Positions 19,490-29,088 are shown, counted from the stretch's first letter. The stretch: DNA of 64,000 nucleotides from Bacteroidota bacterium (GCA_016712665.1 JADJQP010000001.1:372001-436000), one strand, 5' to 3'. Notes: generated from the sequence alone by a model not told the origin. Made by a program: numbers and translations.

Positions 19490-19839
19490 TGGTATTTATG
19501 CCGTAAAAAAAGAAAAAAATACAACCCAAACAGAAACCAGATACTTTATATATCAGCAAAAAATTGCCACCCAATCATTTTCAATATAGTCATAATGATT
19601 CTAGGGGCTTAGTCAAATTCCAAAATTATGAAAGACTGGTTTTTTTGTATAAGAATGAAGTGCTTTCCGATTCACAAGTGATCGCTTTTGATGATACCAG
19701 ATTAGGTACTGAAGATCGCGGAATCCATAGTACCTACAACGAATATTCTGACTAAGCTTGAAGGCTCAAAACAATTAATGTTGGTGCCTATGAATATCTT
19801 TATTCAAGCGAAGAATTTTCCCATGAGATCAAAAATTAA
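19476..19839 (+). pseudogene. Decayed gene fragments in three frames
   Basis: Coding-like pieces follow each other with frame changes: FFYSDGIYAVKKEKNTTQTE..., then HFQYSHNDSRGLVKFQNYER and VLSDSQVIAFDDTRLGTEDR (in the open stretch 19564-19755), then TINVGAYEYLYSSEEFSHEI ending in TAA at 19837. None has a good start. I recognise no family. With the T9SS remnant before it, most of the 19061-20005 gap is explained as gene debris. Confidence 0.4.
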
Positions 19840-20005
19840 TCATTAATTTCAATAATGAACGTAGGCGGTATCCTGGCTTATTATTTGAATGCCTTTGTTT
19901 GCCATTCCCCAACAGAAAAATATCATAGAATGTAATGTTTACATGATGATGTACAATAGTAGTTATTTTCATTCCACTATTTTCCCGCACTAGGGTAATA
20001 AATAC

Positions 20006-20581
20006 CTATAGTTTAACTGGATCGATTTGCTGGGCACAAGTTACTTTAGAACATAAAGTAAACCATGGGGTAGAGCCCCCAATTCCATTAAGGCCAATAA
20101 ACGTTGAATTGGTTGTACACCTATACCATGCAGCGCCTGCATAATTAGTGGTAATTGAAACATCTATATTACACAAGAAGTCGTGATTACCACATCCTCC
20201 ATTGTTTACAATTCTAATGGGCGTATTTATCGGCAAACTTGCATTTACACATACTGTTGACACAGGGGTTGAGTTAGTGAGTACAATAAGTGGAATAGTC
20301 TGATACTGACCATTACAAATATATTGAGCTGATAAATGCTGCATCCACCATCCACCGCCATGCGACCAACAAATCCAAGATTCCGCACTTGGCGTAAAAC
20401 ACACTCTAGAAGGCATAAAGCACAAATCATCACAAGATATTACACTACGACTTTTTACATTATCTGGTGTAGGTAAGAAAACAATATCATTGTCAGAATT
20501 TGTCTGATTTAATTGATTGTTTGTTTTGTTACAAGAAAGAATGAATAAAAATACTGCTGAGATAAAAATGATTTTTTTCAT
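20006..20581 (-). CDS. Small lipoprotein with paired cysteines and conserved-looking Trp/Cys motifs
   Basis: A 191-residue protein with a lipoprotein signal (KKIIFISAVFLFILSC, lipobox ILSC, Cys about residue 17). The mature part begins with an Asn-rich linker. It then has SVISCDDLCFMPSRVC and SWICWSHGGGWW, followed by further cysteines in STVCVNAS, NNGGCGNHDFLCN, RCTTN and TLCSKVTCAQQ. The number of cysteines suggests disulfides in the periplasm or at the surface. I do not recognise a family. It stands alone beside a decayed region, with the EF-Tu-domain-like gene starting further upstream on the same strand. Confidence 0.7.
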   Translation of the reverse strand: MKKIIFISAVFLFILSCNKTNNQLNQTNSDNDIVFLPTPDNVKSRSVISCDDLCFMPSRVCFTPSAESWICWSHGGGWWMQHLSAQYICNGQYQTIPLIVLTNSTPVSTVCVNASLPINTPIRIVNNGGCGNHDFLCNIDVSITTNYAGAAWYRCTTNSTFIGLNGIGGSTPWFTLCSKVTCAQQIDPVKL

Positions 20582-20715
20582 AAAAATTAATTTAAAAATG
20601 ATGCCTACTCTAATACGATTTTCGGCAAACTCGATTGCAATAGCTCAGGATTATTCAAAAGTTTAATCAACCCCACTATACAGCAACAAAGTTTGTGCCA
20701 ATAATAATGTTATCG

Positions 20716-21552
20716 TTAATACTCTTCCCACTTAATTTGATCTACACGACCTTCGGTAATATAATACAAACCCGCTGTTGGATGCTCTTCAAGCATTAAC
20801 GTATTGGGACGCAAAATGCCAGAAAACTCCAGCGCGATTTTTTTATTATATCTGTCTATTTGTGTAATCACTACACCGGCATTCCCTTTATAATCTTCAA
20901 AGGCAATATAATTATTGGGCATATCGGTGGGGCGGTATCCCTTGGGCATATAGGCCAATTTACATACAAGTGACCGCTCTTTCACACTGGTGTCAGACTT
21001 GGTAAGATGAGGTGTGTCCTTAATTTGAGAAAAATCGTTGATCTGTATCCATATCACGGTTTTATTTTCAGCTTCAAAAAATAAATCCATCACATCTGCC
21101 TGCCGCATATAAACCGGTTTGCTTATAGACTTGGAATCGTACATTTTGCCATTAACCTTACAACTCAGTATGCCCTCTGGTAGTGCATTGGCAAATGATT
21201 TTACCTGCGCGCCACCATAGCCGGGTCGGGTGCTTATGCAACGCATGGTTTCACCTCTCATGATTTCAAACTTCTCAGAGGTCAAACTAATAGATACATT
21301 CTCACCGGCCAACGCAACAGGAACGGAGGTCGCCGACTTTGCCGAAATAATATTCTTGACATCCAATTTGGTGCCGTCGTCCAAATAGTATGTTTTGTTG
21401 TTTTCAATTTTGCCACTTAGTATCGAACCGCTTACTGCATACTTGGTGGAATTTTGCACTTGCATTGCATACTCCACCTTCATTACAAAAGCAAATTGTG
21501 CTTGTGTACAAAATGGAAGAATGAATACTATTAGTAGGGCTATTTTTTTCAT
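20716..21552 (-). CDS. Secreted protein with EF-Tu domain-2-like barrel
   Basis: About 278 residues from ATG 21552; this start begins the signal peptide KKIALLIVFILPFCTQAQ, while the earlier Met at 21576 does not. Residues about 25-95 resemble translation-factor domain 2, with VSGSILSGKIENNKTYYL, DVKNIISAKSA, VALAGENVSISLTS and IMRGETM. They line up in order with the GRGTV.TG.I, V..I, .AGDNVGL and RG elements of EF-Tu. The rest is beta-rich (KGYRPTDMPNNYIAF, GLYYITEGRVDQIKWEEY) and unrecognised. There is no GTPase domain. An exported use of this barrel is unusual; the resemblance is by eye only. Confidence 0.7.
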   Translation of the reverse strand: MKKIALLIVFILPFCTQAQFAFVMKVEYAMQVQNSTKYAVSGSILSGKIENNKTYYLDDGTKLDVKNIISAKSATSVPVALAGENVSISLTSEKFEIMRGETMRCISTRPGYGGAQVKSFANALPEGILSCKVNGKMYDSKSISKPVYMRQADVMDLFFEAENKTVIWIQINDFSQIKDTPHLTKSDTSVKERSLVCKLAYMPKGYRPTDMPNNYIAFEDYKGNAGVVITQIDRYNKKIALEFSGILRPNTLMLEEHPTAGLYYITEGRVDQIKWEEY

Positions 21553-21564
21553 GGTTTCAAGATA

Positions 21565-21572
21565 TAAAGGTA
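21565..21572 (-). promoter_or_regulatory. -7-like promoter element for the 20716-21552 gene
   Basis: The minus strand reads TACCTTTA, one base off TAnnTTTG, 12 bases before ATG 21552. This supports the shorter start. Confidence 0.4.
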
Positions 21573-21657
21573 GCAATTTTCAATATGTAAAATTTGAAGA
21601 ATTTATACTACAATATTTTTACCTTCAAATTCTCGAATCGGCACATTTTCAAATTAA

Positions 21658-22998
21658 TCATGCTTTTCCAATATAATTGTGAGGTGTTATTTTTTTTAAT
21701 TCTTTTTTTATCTCCGGCTTAATATGTAAGGTATCAATAAAACGATGCATGCTTTCGCGGTTTATATGTGTGGCGCCTCTAGTCAATTCTTTTAAGGCTT
21801 CATAAGGTTTCGGAAATTTTTCTCTTCGCAATACAGTTTGTATTGCTTCGGCCACCACCGCCCAATTGCCTTCGAGATCTGCATGAATTTTTGTTTCATT
21901 GACAATGAGTTTATCAATCCCCTTCTTTAAAGAATTGATTGCCAAAATAGTATGCGAAAAAGGCATTCCGATATTTCTCAATACGGTAGAATCGGTTAAA
22001 TCGCGTTGCAATCTTGAAATCGGTAATTTTGCTGAAAGATGTTCAAACAGCGCATTAGCGATGCCAAAATTTCCTTCGGCATTTTCAAAATCTATTGGAT
22101 TGACCTTATGGGGCATGGCCGAACTACCTACTTCGTTTTTATTGACTTTTTGCTTAAAATAATCCATTGAAATATAGGTCCACACATCACGCGCAAAATC
22201 AATTAGAATGGTGTTGATTCGTTTCATTGCATCAAATTGAGCCGCCAAACTATCGTAGTGCTCAATTTGGGTGGTATACTGCATTCGTTTAAGACCTAAT
22301 GTTTTATTGACAAAATTATTGGAGAATTTTTTCCAATCGGTTTTTGGAAAAGACACATAATGCGCATTCAAATTGCCGGTGGCTCCGCCAAATTTTGCAG
22401 AGAAGGGTATATGGTTTAATAGGGTCAACTGATTTTCAAGTCGTTCCACAAAAACCTGCATTTCTTTACCAAGAACAGTGGGCGAAGCGGCCTGCCCATG
22501 GGTACGAGCAAGTAAGGGAATATGATTCCAGTTTTTTGCCGCCTGCTTCAGCAAAACAATAATCGCCTTGATCGCAGGCAGATACTCTCTTTCGATGGCA
22601 TGTTTCCATAAAAGCGGTGAGGCTGTATTGTTGATATCTTGAGAGGTTAATCCAAAATGAATCCACTCTGCCTGCTTGGATAAATTCAATTTGTTCATTT
22701 TTTCCTTCAAAAAATATTCTACCGCCTTTACATCATGATTGGTGGTTTTTTCAATCTCTTTAATTCGCTTGGCGCCATCCAAATTAAAATCGCTGCTTAT
22801 GTTTCGAAGTGCCTTTATTTGGGCTGCACTCAGTGTAAAAAACTTAATAGTACTTAGCGCAATAAAATATTCCACTTCAATATGAACGCGATAACGCATC
22901 AAAGCCAGTTCAGAAAAATAATCTGATAAATGGTTTAACTGATTTCGGTATCGGCCATCAATAGGTGAAATAGCACTCAGCGTAGAAAAATTTTGCAT
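21658..22998 (-). CDS. purB: Adenylosuccinate lyase
   Basis: A 446-residue member of the aspartase/fumarase superfamily. It cleaves SAICAR and adenylosuccinate in purine synthesis. The N-terminus has LSAISPIDGRYRNQ, as in the E. coli-type PurB. Further sites are KTTNHDVKAVEYFLK, HFGLTSQDINNTA (first His region), ARTHGQAASPTVLG (catalytic His), and the flexible signature loop GSSAMPHKVNPIDFENAEGN. The length is normal for this subgroup. A TAnnTTTG element lies 16 bases upstream of the start. No other pur genes are close. Confidence 0.97.
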   Translation of the reverse strand: MQNFSTLSAISPIDGRYRNQLNHLSDYFSELALMRYRVHIEVEYFIALSTIKFFTLSAAQIKALRNISSDFNLDGAKRIKEIEKTTNHDVKAVEYFLKEKMNKLNLSKQAEWIHFGLTSQDINNTASPLLWKHAIEREYLPAIKAIIVLLKQAAKNWNHIPLLARTHGQAASPTVLGKEMQVFVERLENQLTLLNHIPFSAKFGGATGNLNAHYVSFPKTDWKKFSNNFVNKTLGLKRMQYTTQIEHYDSLAAQFDAMKRINTILIDFARDVWTYISMDYFKQKVNKNEVGSSAMPHKVNPIDFENAEGNFGIANALFEHLSAKLPISRLQRDLTDSTVLRNIGMPFSHTILAINSLKKGIDKLIVNETKIHADLEGNWAVVAEAIQTVLRREKFPKPYEALKELTRGATHINRESMHRFIDTLHIKPEIKKELKKITPHNYIGKA

Positions 22999-23014
22999 GG
23001 TAAATATTATTTCA

Positions 23015-23022
23015 CAAAGTTA
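23015..23022 (-). promoter_or_regulatory. -7 promoter element for purB
   Basis: The minus strand reads TAACTTTG, a perfect TAnnTTTG, about 17 bases upstream of the purB start. Confidence 0.5.
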
Positions 23023-23168
23023 ATACAGTAGCCATATACAATTGCTATGGAATTCATTGTTTATTCGCTAGGATTACCAGAAAAGCATTTGAACGCTCTG
23101 CAACAATGCGACACTGCTTCGCTTTTACTTTTTTTCTCCATATTTAAAAAATGGTGAAGGGATTAAAG

Positions 23169-23176
23169 TATATTTG
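23169..23176 (+). promoter_or_regulatory. -7 promoter element for mqnA
   Basis: TATATTTG, a perfect TAnnTTTG, 8 bases before the mqnA ATG. The mRNA would be nearly leaderless. Confidence 0.55.
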
Positions 23177-23184
23177 CCGCCACA

Positions 23185-23931
23185 ATGGATCAGAAAATTC
23201 GAGTAGGTGCCGTAAGTTATTTGAATACCAAACCGCTAATATATGGCTTGCAAAACGGACCCCTTACCGAAAAAATTGAATTGCAACTCGATTACCCTTC
23301 TAATATCACCTCGCTTTTACAAAAAGATTTGCTCGATATTGCCTTATTACCGGTAGCTGCTATTCCGATTATTCACAATGCACATATTGTTTCAAACTAT
23401 TGTATTGCTTCTGATCATAAAGTAGCCTCCGTTTGTCTATTTAGTCAAGTTCCCATTGATGAAATTCAGGAAATTTTTCTTGACTATCAATCCAAAACAA
23501 GTATCATGCTATTACGAATTTTGCTCAAAGAATACTGGCAAATTCGTCCCTCATTGCTTGAAGGTAGTGCTGATTATATTGCTCAAATAAGCGGCAAAAG
23601 TGCGGGTTTAATCATTGGTGACCGCGCTCTTGAAAACCTGGAGCAGTTTCCTTTTGTGTATGATTTGGCAGAGGCTTGGAATGAGTATACCAAATTACCC
23701 TTTGTATTTGCAGCCTGGGTAGCCAACAAAAAAATCAATCCCACATTTTTAGAGGAATTTAATATTGCCAATTCAATCGGTTTTCAACGAATGGATGAAA
23801 TCATCTCCAACCTGGCCTATCCTCATTTTGATTTGAGTAAATACTATCGAAACAATATATCTTACTCAATGGATGAAGAAAAAACGAAAGGCATGACCTT
23901 GTTTTTGAAGATGATTGAGAGGATTAATTAA
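23185..23931 (+). CDS. mqnA: Chorismate dehydratase, futalosine menaquinone pathway
   Basis: A 248-residue MqnA-type protein with a periplasmic-binding-protein-like fold but no signal peptide. It dehydrates chorismate to 3-enolpyruvylbenzoate, the first step of the futalosine route to menaquinone. The family opening IRVGAVSYLNTKPLIYGL is clear. It is followed by PSNITSLLQKDLLDIALLPVAA and then a region with KSAGLIIGDRALENL. The length is normal. No other mqn genes are in the window. Its presence suggests the organism makes menaquinone through futalosine rather than the MenFD route. Confidence 0.93.
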   Translation: MDQKIRVGAVSYLNTKPLIYGLQNGPLTEKIELQLDYPSNITSLLQKDLLDIALLPVAAIPIIHNAHIVSNYCIASDHKVASVCLFSQVPIDEIQEIFLDYQSKTSIMLLRILLKEYWQIRPSLLEGSADYIAQISGKSAGLIIGDRALENLEQFPFVYDLAEAWNEYTKLPFVFAAWVANKKINPTFLEEFNIANSIGFQRMDEIISNLAYPHFDLSKYYRNNISYSMDEEKTKGMTLFLKMIERIN

Positions 23932-24039
23932 TACTGGAATACTGCTCCCTGAAAATTTCGGATATAGATAAAAGATGCCTCATCCAGCTTTGTGAAAAAG
24001 GTACTCAAGGAATAAACAATAAATCCCTTTTTTATTTTT

Positions 24040-24047
24040 TACATTTG
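24040..24047 (+). promoter_or_regulatory. -7 promoter element for the peptide-binding lipoprotein gene
   Basis: TACATTTG, a perfect TAnnTTTG, 8 bases before ATG 24056. Confidence 0.5.
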
Positions 24048-24055
24048 AATCTCAA

Positions 24056-25663
24056 ATGAAACCACTTTTTTTACCTTTTACGTGTATTCTGTTCGCGTTA
24101 TTATCCTGCAACAATACCATCTCCAATAAAAAAATCTTTCGTTTCAATCAGGTACAAAATGTTGAGTCCTTAGATCCGGCATTTGCCAAAAACCAAAATA
24201 TTATGTGGCATGTGCATATCACCTATAACCGACTCATTGAGTATGATGAACAAATGCAGGTTAGGCCTTCGCTTGCCAAACGATGGACTATTTCTGACGA
24301 TAGATTGACCTATACCTTTATCTTGCGAAATGATGTGTACTTTCAGGACAATGAAGTATTTGCACAAGGCAAAGGACGTAAAATGACCGCAGCTGATGTC
24401 GCCTTTAGCTTCAACCGAATTATTGACGAAAAAACAGCCTCTCCCGGTGCCTGGATATTTAATGAAAGAGTAGACACCTTGCATCCCTTTGTTGCCATTG
24501 ATGACACCACCTTTCAACTAAAACTAGTTCGACCTTTTAATCCCATGCTGGGAATATTAAGTATGCAATATTGCTCAGTTGTGCCTCACGAAATGGTTGA
24601 TAAATGGGGAAAAGACTTTCGCTCACATCCCTGTGGCACCGGACCCTTCCGTATGCAAGACTGGGAAGAAGGAGCCGTCATTACCTATCGAAAAAATGAA
24701 CGATATTGGGAACACGATTCGAATGGAGTACAACTTCCCTATATTGACGGCATTAAGGTGACTCAAGTGGATAGTAAGGCCACTGAGTTTTTATTATTTA
24801 TGCAAGGCGATATCGATTTTATGAATGGTATCGATGCCAGTTTTAAAGATCAAGTTCTCAGTAAAAAGGGCGTTTTGAAAGAAGAATATGCCCAAAGAAT
24901 TTCTTTGCAAAAACATGCGTACTTGAATGTTGAATACCTGGGCTTTCTTTTAGATGAATCTAAAAATCCACAGAAAATTTTGTTGAACAAAAAATTGCGA
25001 CAAGCAATCAACTATGGCTTCGATAGAAAAAAACTTGTGACCTATCTTAGAAACAATATTGGAGTAGCCGCCAATGCTGGCATCATTCCTATCAGTTTGC
25101 CCGGCTACGACAGCAATATGGTAAAAGGGTATAGCTACCAACCCGAACCTGCCAAAAAATTGATTGAAGAAGTGAAAGCGGAGCTGGGAAGTATTCCGTC
25201 TATTACCCTTTTGTCGAACGACAATTATTCAGACCGATGTAATTTTATTGCATCACAATTAAGCAATTTAGGACTGGAGGTCAAAATTGAAATTATGCAA
25301 CCGGCTTTGCTGCGCGAACAAATGAGCAATTCAAATGCCTCGTTTTTTTGGGCCACCTGGATTGCTGATTATCCGGATGCGGAAAGTTACTTGACCATGT
25401 TTTATGGAAAAAATACGGCACCGCCCAATTATACCCGATTTCAAAATGAGGCCTTTGATAAACTATACGAGCAATGTTTAGTGGAAGCTGACGAAAAAAA
25501 GAAAATTGAACTGTTTCAGCAAATGGATAAAATCATTATTGAAGAAGCACCATGTGTTCCCCTTTTTTATGATGAGGTAATGCACTTTCTAAACAAACGA
25601 ATCTCAAACTGGAAAACCAATAGTTTGAATTTGTTGGAGATAAAGGAAGTCAAGATTGAATAA
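24056..25663 (+). CDS. Peptide/oligosaccharide ABC transporter substrate-binding lipoprotein (SBP family 5)
   Basis: A 535-residue lipoprotein (signal FLPFTCILFALLSCNN, lipobox LLSC). It is an extracellular solute-binding protein of the OppA/DppA class. Recognisable segments are NVESLDPAFAKNQN, DDRLTYTFILRNDVYFQDNE and MTAADVAFSFNRII. Later come PFNPMLGILSMQYCSVVP, CGTGPFRMQDWEEGAVITY, LRQAINYGFDRKKLV and WIADYPDAESYLTMFYG. It probably captures peptides at the inner membrane. The permease and ATPase genes are not adjacent, so its transporter must be encoded elsewhere. The ligand is not determined. Confidence 0.92.
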   Translation: MKPLFLPFTCILFALLSCNNTISNKKIFRFNQVQNVESLDPAFAKNQNIMWHVHITYNRLIEYDEQMQVRPSLAKRWTISDDRLTYTFILRNDVYFQDNEVFAQGKGRKMTAADVAFSFNRIIDEKTASPGAWIFNERVDTLHPFVAIDDTTFQLKLVRPFNPMLGILSMQYCSVVPHEMVDKWGKDFRSHPCGTGPFRMQDWEEGAVITYRKNERYWEHDSNGVQLPYIDGIKVTQVDSKATEFLLFMQGDIDFMNGIDASFKDQVLSKKGVLKEEYAQRISLQKHAYLNVEYLGFLLDESKNPQKILLNKKLRQAINYGFDRKKLVTYLRNNIGVAANAGIIPISLPGYDSNMVKGYSYQPEPAKKLIEEVKAELGSIPSITLLSNDNYSDRCNFIASQLSNLGLEVKIEIMQPALLREQMSNSNASFFWATWIADYPDAESYLTMFYGKNTAPPNYTRFQNEAFDKLYEQCLVEADEKKKIELFQQMDKIIIEEAPCVPLFYDEVMHFLNKRISNWKTNSLNLLEIKEVKIE

Positions 25664-25868
25664 TTGAATACAGAAAATTAATCTGTGAACATCAAAAAAA
25701 TCCAATCATATTGTTTGAAATTGTCCGGTATAAAAGTACTAAAGAATAAGTACTTGCATGCAGGGGCAAAAAAAGATTTTTAATGAGAAAAATCGGGCAG
25801 CGGACACGCCTGACAGAAAATATATCAGTGAATATCATAAAAATCCGCTCAATCAGCGTTCCATTTCC
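25664..25868. other. Intergenic region with an imperfect direct repeat
   Basis: Two related stretches, CTGTGAACATCAAAAAAATC near 25683 and CAGTGAATATCATAAAAATC near 25826, each continue into CAATCA-like sequence. They resemble short intergenic repeats common in this phylum. I see no gene here. Confidence 0.3.
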
Positions 25869-27293
25869 TTACTTATATCCCAATATCTTCAGCATACTTT
25901 GGTACGTTTGCTCTTTGGCATATAACCAATCAACCAGTTTCCCATTTTTGTCATATTCTACCACCACATGTTTGGGTGAGGGTATCATACAATGTTTGAT
26001 ACCACCATATCCGCTTAACTGATCTTGATAGGCGCCGGTATGAAAGAAACCGATATATAATGGTTCTGCCTTTTCTTTAGGATCCTTGGCTTCACTATTG
26101 CTTTTCGGTAAAAACACCGCGTTGATATGTTCTTCGGAAGTATAGAAATCGTGGCTATCACACGTTAAACCGCCCAAATGAACTTCTTGGTAATCTTCTT
26201 GCCATTTATTTACCGGCAGCATCAAAAACTTTTCGCCAATACCCCAAGTATCGGGTAAGGTGGTAATAAATGAACTATCAATCATATACCAAATCTCTCG
26301 ATCGTTCTGCATTTTTTCATGCAACACACTGTACACAATCGCTCCGGATTCACCTACAGTGAACGATCCAAACTCGGTAAAAATATTGGGAACGGGCACT
26401 TTGTTTTTCTTACACACTTTCTTTATAGTGCTCACAATTTCGTTGGCCATATAATTGTAGTCATATTCAAATGCCAAAGAATGTTTGATGGGGAAACCGC
26501 CCCCAATATTTAAACTATCCAGCTCGGGGGCAATTTTTTTGAGTTGACAGTAAAGATTGAGTACTTTATTTAATTCGCTCCAATAATAAATATCATCCTT
26601 GATGCCTTTATTCATAAAAAAGTGCAACATCTTCAATTGAAAGCGTTCATTGCCATTCAGCTTGTCGACATAAAATTCTAATACATCCCGGTTTCGAATT
26701 CCTAATCTTGAAGTATAAAAATCAAAAGTAGGTTCTTCCTCTGCAGCAATGCGAATACCAATTTTTACGGGGCTCTTCGTTCGAATCGATTTTTTATAAT
26801 CTTCAAATTCTAAAATATTGTCTAATACCGGTATCACATTGGTAAAGCCGGAATTGATGAGTTGTGCAATGTTGCGGGTATATGCCTTTGTTTTAAATCC
26901 ATTACAGATTACAAAGGTGTCTTTCGAGATTTTTTTTCGTTGGTACAGGTTTCGAATAATTTCTATATCGTACGCAAAGGATGTTTCAAGGTGAACATTT
27001 TGCTTCATTGTTTCTTCCACTATAAAACTAAAATGCGAACTTTTAGTACAATAGCAATAAAAGTATTCCCCTTCGTACTTTTGTTTTTTGATGGCATCAT
27101 TAAACATTTTTTTTGCCTTAGCCACCTGCATTCCAATTTTGGGTAAAAAGGTCAGCCGAAAGGGAGTGCCGTATTTATCAATCAACCTTTTCAGGTCTAC
27201 TCCATTAAATTGCAAGTAATTGTCTTTTACCACAAATCCTTCTTGTGGGAAATCAAACGTCTGGTTGACAAGATCGGTGTATGTATTACTCAT
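25869..27293 (-). CDS. Arginine decarboxylase-family fold-type III PLP enzyme
   Basis: A 474-residue protein with the alanine-racemase-type barrel and C-terminal beta domain of the ornithine/diaminopimelate/arginine decarboxylases. Visible features are the PLP-Lys strand YCYCTKSSHFSFIVE, the glycine-rich phosphate site LNIGGGFPIKHS and the EFGSFTVGESGAIVY segment. The catalytic-Cys-type motif GLTCDSHDFY and the closing FFHTGAYQDQLSGYGG follow. The size and sequence fit the Bacteroidota group annotated as arginine decarboxylase, which would supply agmatine for polyamines. Substrate assignment is by family resemblance; lysine or a carboxynorspermidine-type substrate is possible. wbqC lies upstream on the same strand. 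Confidence 0.85.
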   Translation of the reverse strand: MSNTYTDLVNQTFDFPQEGFVVKDNYLQFNGVDLKRLIDKYGTPFRLTFLPKIGMQVAKAKKMFNDAIKKQKYEGEYFYCYCTKSSHFSFIVEETMKQNVHLETSFAYDIEIIRNLYQRKKISKDTFVICNGFKTKAYTRNIAQLINSGFTNVIPVLDNILEFEDYKKSIRTKSPVKIGIRIAAEEEPTFDFYTSRLGIRNRDVLEFYVDKLNGNERFQLKMLHFFMNKGIKDDIYYWSELNKVLNLYCQLKKIAPELDSLNIGGGFPIKHSLAFEYDYNYMANEIVSTIKKVCKKNKVPVPNIFTEFGSFTVGESGAIVYSVLHEKMQNDREIWYMIDSSFITTLPDTWGIGEKFLMLPVNKWQEDYQEVHLGGLTCDSHDFYTSEEHINAVFLPKSNSEAKDPKEKAEPLYIGFFHTGAYQDQLSGYGGIKHCMIPSPKHVVVEYDKNGKLVDWLYAKEQTYQSMLKILGYK

Positions 27294-27316
27294 GGCCTAG
27301 TTCCTAAAAATTTTTG

Positions 27317-27324
27317 CAAAGGTA
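27317..27324 (-). promoter_or_regulatory. -7 promoter element for the arginine-decarboxylase-like gene
   Basis: The minus strand reads TACCTTTG, a perfect TAnnTTTG, 23 bases upstream of the start at 27293. Confidence 0.5.
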
Positions 27325-27355
27325 AAGCGGTATTTTCTTTTTTTGCAATAAGAAT

Positions 27356-27978
27356 TTATTGCTTGGCATTAAATAGCTCAACCCCTCTATGCCCGCAACT
27401 AAAAAGCAAATCCAAGGTGCTCAAATTTGGGATAAATCCATGACGTTCCTCAAAATTCTGCATGTAAACAGGCAAGAAATCAAACGCATCCATTTTAGGA
27501 TCAAATGTTCTTCTCAAATTCAGCGCGCGCTCTGGCGCTTTTTCGTACGCCTCCGTTAGCGCATACGAATGATTTAGTTTCAGCAGCTTATTTAACAACT
27601 GCAATGAATCTAAATTGATATCCATCAAGAAGTTATAGTGTTTTTCGAACAAAGGCCTCAATTCTTCTTCATAATATTCAAAATAAGGAGTTCGTCTATA
27701 GCTGGCTGATAGGGTTTTGAAATGAAGCAGTTGCCATTTCTCCTTATTACAAACTCGCACATCCTTCATCACTGTACGTTGGTTTCTGCCTCTTTCAAGC
27801 GGAATGCTCAATGTAATTTTTCCGTTCGGGCCGGCTACTTCACACCGATTTCGAAAAGTAGTTCGTTCAAAGTATTCATAACATTCGATAATGGGATTTG
27901 CTGCCTGTAAAAAGATTGATACCAGGCAATGCAAGGAAAATATTCACAATCCAATAAGGTGATTTGTGCTTGAGTCAT
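27356..27978 (-). CDS. WbqC-like family protein, frameshifted near the N-terminus
   Basis: The open frame 27934-27356 lacks the family N-terminus. An ATG at 27978 opens MTQAQITLLDCEYFPCIAWY in another frame. Adding one T to the T5 run (A5 at 27909-27913 on the plus strand) joins them as WYQSFLQAANPIIECYEYFE, giving about 207 residues. The core has TTFRNRCEVAGPNGKITLSI, RTPYFEYYEEELRPLF and the C-terminal FEERHGFIPNLSTLDLLFSC, all typical of WbqC. The biochemical role of the family is poorly known; several members sit near polysaccharide or aminotransferase genes. It diverges from the GWxTD gene, with only 14 bases between the starts. Confidence 0.85.
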
Positions 27979-27992
27979 TGTAAATTTACCAA

Positions 27993-29078
27993 ATGTATAG
28001 AAAAATTGTCATTGCATTTATTTTTTGCAGTATGATATTTCAGGGTCTGTACGGGCAAGAGAACGCTTCTTTTTTCTCCCTGAAAGATACCATCCAAGAA
28101 GTACAGGTTTCTAATATACTCCGTCATACCGAATTGGAAAAAATGGACTTCGCTTTTTTTGATTTAGATGCTGAAAAAATTTATTTCCAAGTACAACTTT
28201 CCGGTCATAAAAATTTTTCGGCCACCTCATTTATATATGTCGAGATAAAGAAGAAAACCAATATGCAATTCAAACTGAAGCCTTTGTATACAAAAAAGAT
28301 TTTATTTGATTCCCTGCATAATGAGGCCTATTTAGATAGCATTTCATTGTCGACGGTACGACTTGGATCCGGCAATTTTGATCTTATTGTGAGTTTGATT
28401 AATGATTCCAGCAAAGTATTACAGGTTAAAAAAGCAGGGTTTCAATTGCTTCGAAGCGCCAATGAGAAGGTGGTAGATGAATACTATGAATTGGAAACGA
28501 CGGCTAAAGATCATATTGTAAAAATTGAAAACACCTTTGTAGCAAAGTATGATTTGGCAACCATAAAGCGCAATATCAGTGCCTTGCAACCTATTTCTCT
28601 TGGCATTGAAGCGAAAGTAATTCGCGATATTACCGGATTAGACGATATCTCCTTTTTACGATTGTTTTTTTACAACTTTTGGTACAACCGAAACGCTTCC
28701 AATCCAGAGGAAGAGTGGAAGAAATATACCGAAAAGTTGAATTATGTGGCAAAACTCTATGGCACCTCTACACAACCTGGTTACGAAACAGACCGGGGTA
28801 GAATATACATTACATATGGAGAACCGGATCGAGTAGAAAAATTACCAAGTGAAAAGGATGCGCTACCATACGAAATATGGTGGTACAAACATATCGATAC
28901 CAAATCGAATATTAGTTTTTTATTTTTTCAACCGGGTATGGTGGGCACGCAAATGTTTTTGCTACACTCCAACATGCCTTCCGAAATAATAAATCCTTAT
29001 TGGAAAGAAACCTTATTACTGGATCCTAATAATGGTGATAACAAACTCATGCATCGCGTATTTGAATATTTTAAATAA
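27993..29078 (+). CDS. GWxTD domain-containing secreted protein
   Basis: A 361-residue protein with a signal peptide (IAFIFCSMIFQGLYGQ). Residues about 30-170 are a beta-rich region. The C-terminal GWxTD domain is clear: FWYNRNASNPEEEWKKYTEK, then TQPGYETDRGRIYITYGEP and LPYEIWWYKHI. The domain is found in Bacteroidota and some other phyla and has no firmly established activity. The gene is followed after 10 bases by the LEA-like lipoprotein gene, and the two probably form an operon. Confidence 0.85.
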   Translation: MYRKIVIAFIFCSMIFQGLYGQENASFFSLKDTIQEVQVSNILRHTELEKMDFAFFDLDAEKIYFQVQLSGHKNFSATSFIYVEIKKKTNMQFKLKPLYTKKILFDSLHNEAYLDSISLSTVRLGSGNFDLIVSLINDSSKVLQVKKAGFQLLRSANEKVVDEYYELETTAKDHIVKIENTFVAKYDLATIKRNISALQPISLGIEAKVIRDITGLDDISFLRLFFYNFWYNRNASNPEEEWKKYTEKLNYVAKLYGTSTQPGYETDRGRIYITYGEPDRVEKLPSEKDALPYEIWWYKHIDTKSNISFLFFQPGMVGTQMFLLHSNMPSEIINPYWKETLLLDPNNGDNKLMHRVFEYFK

Positions 29079-29088
29079 ACCCATTCTT

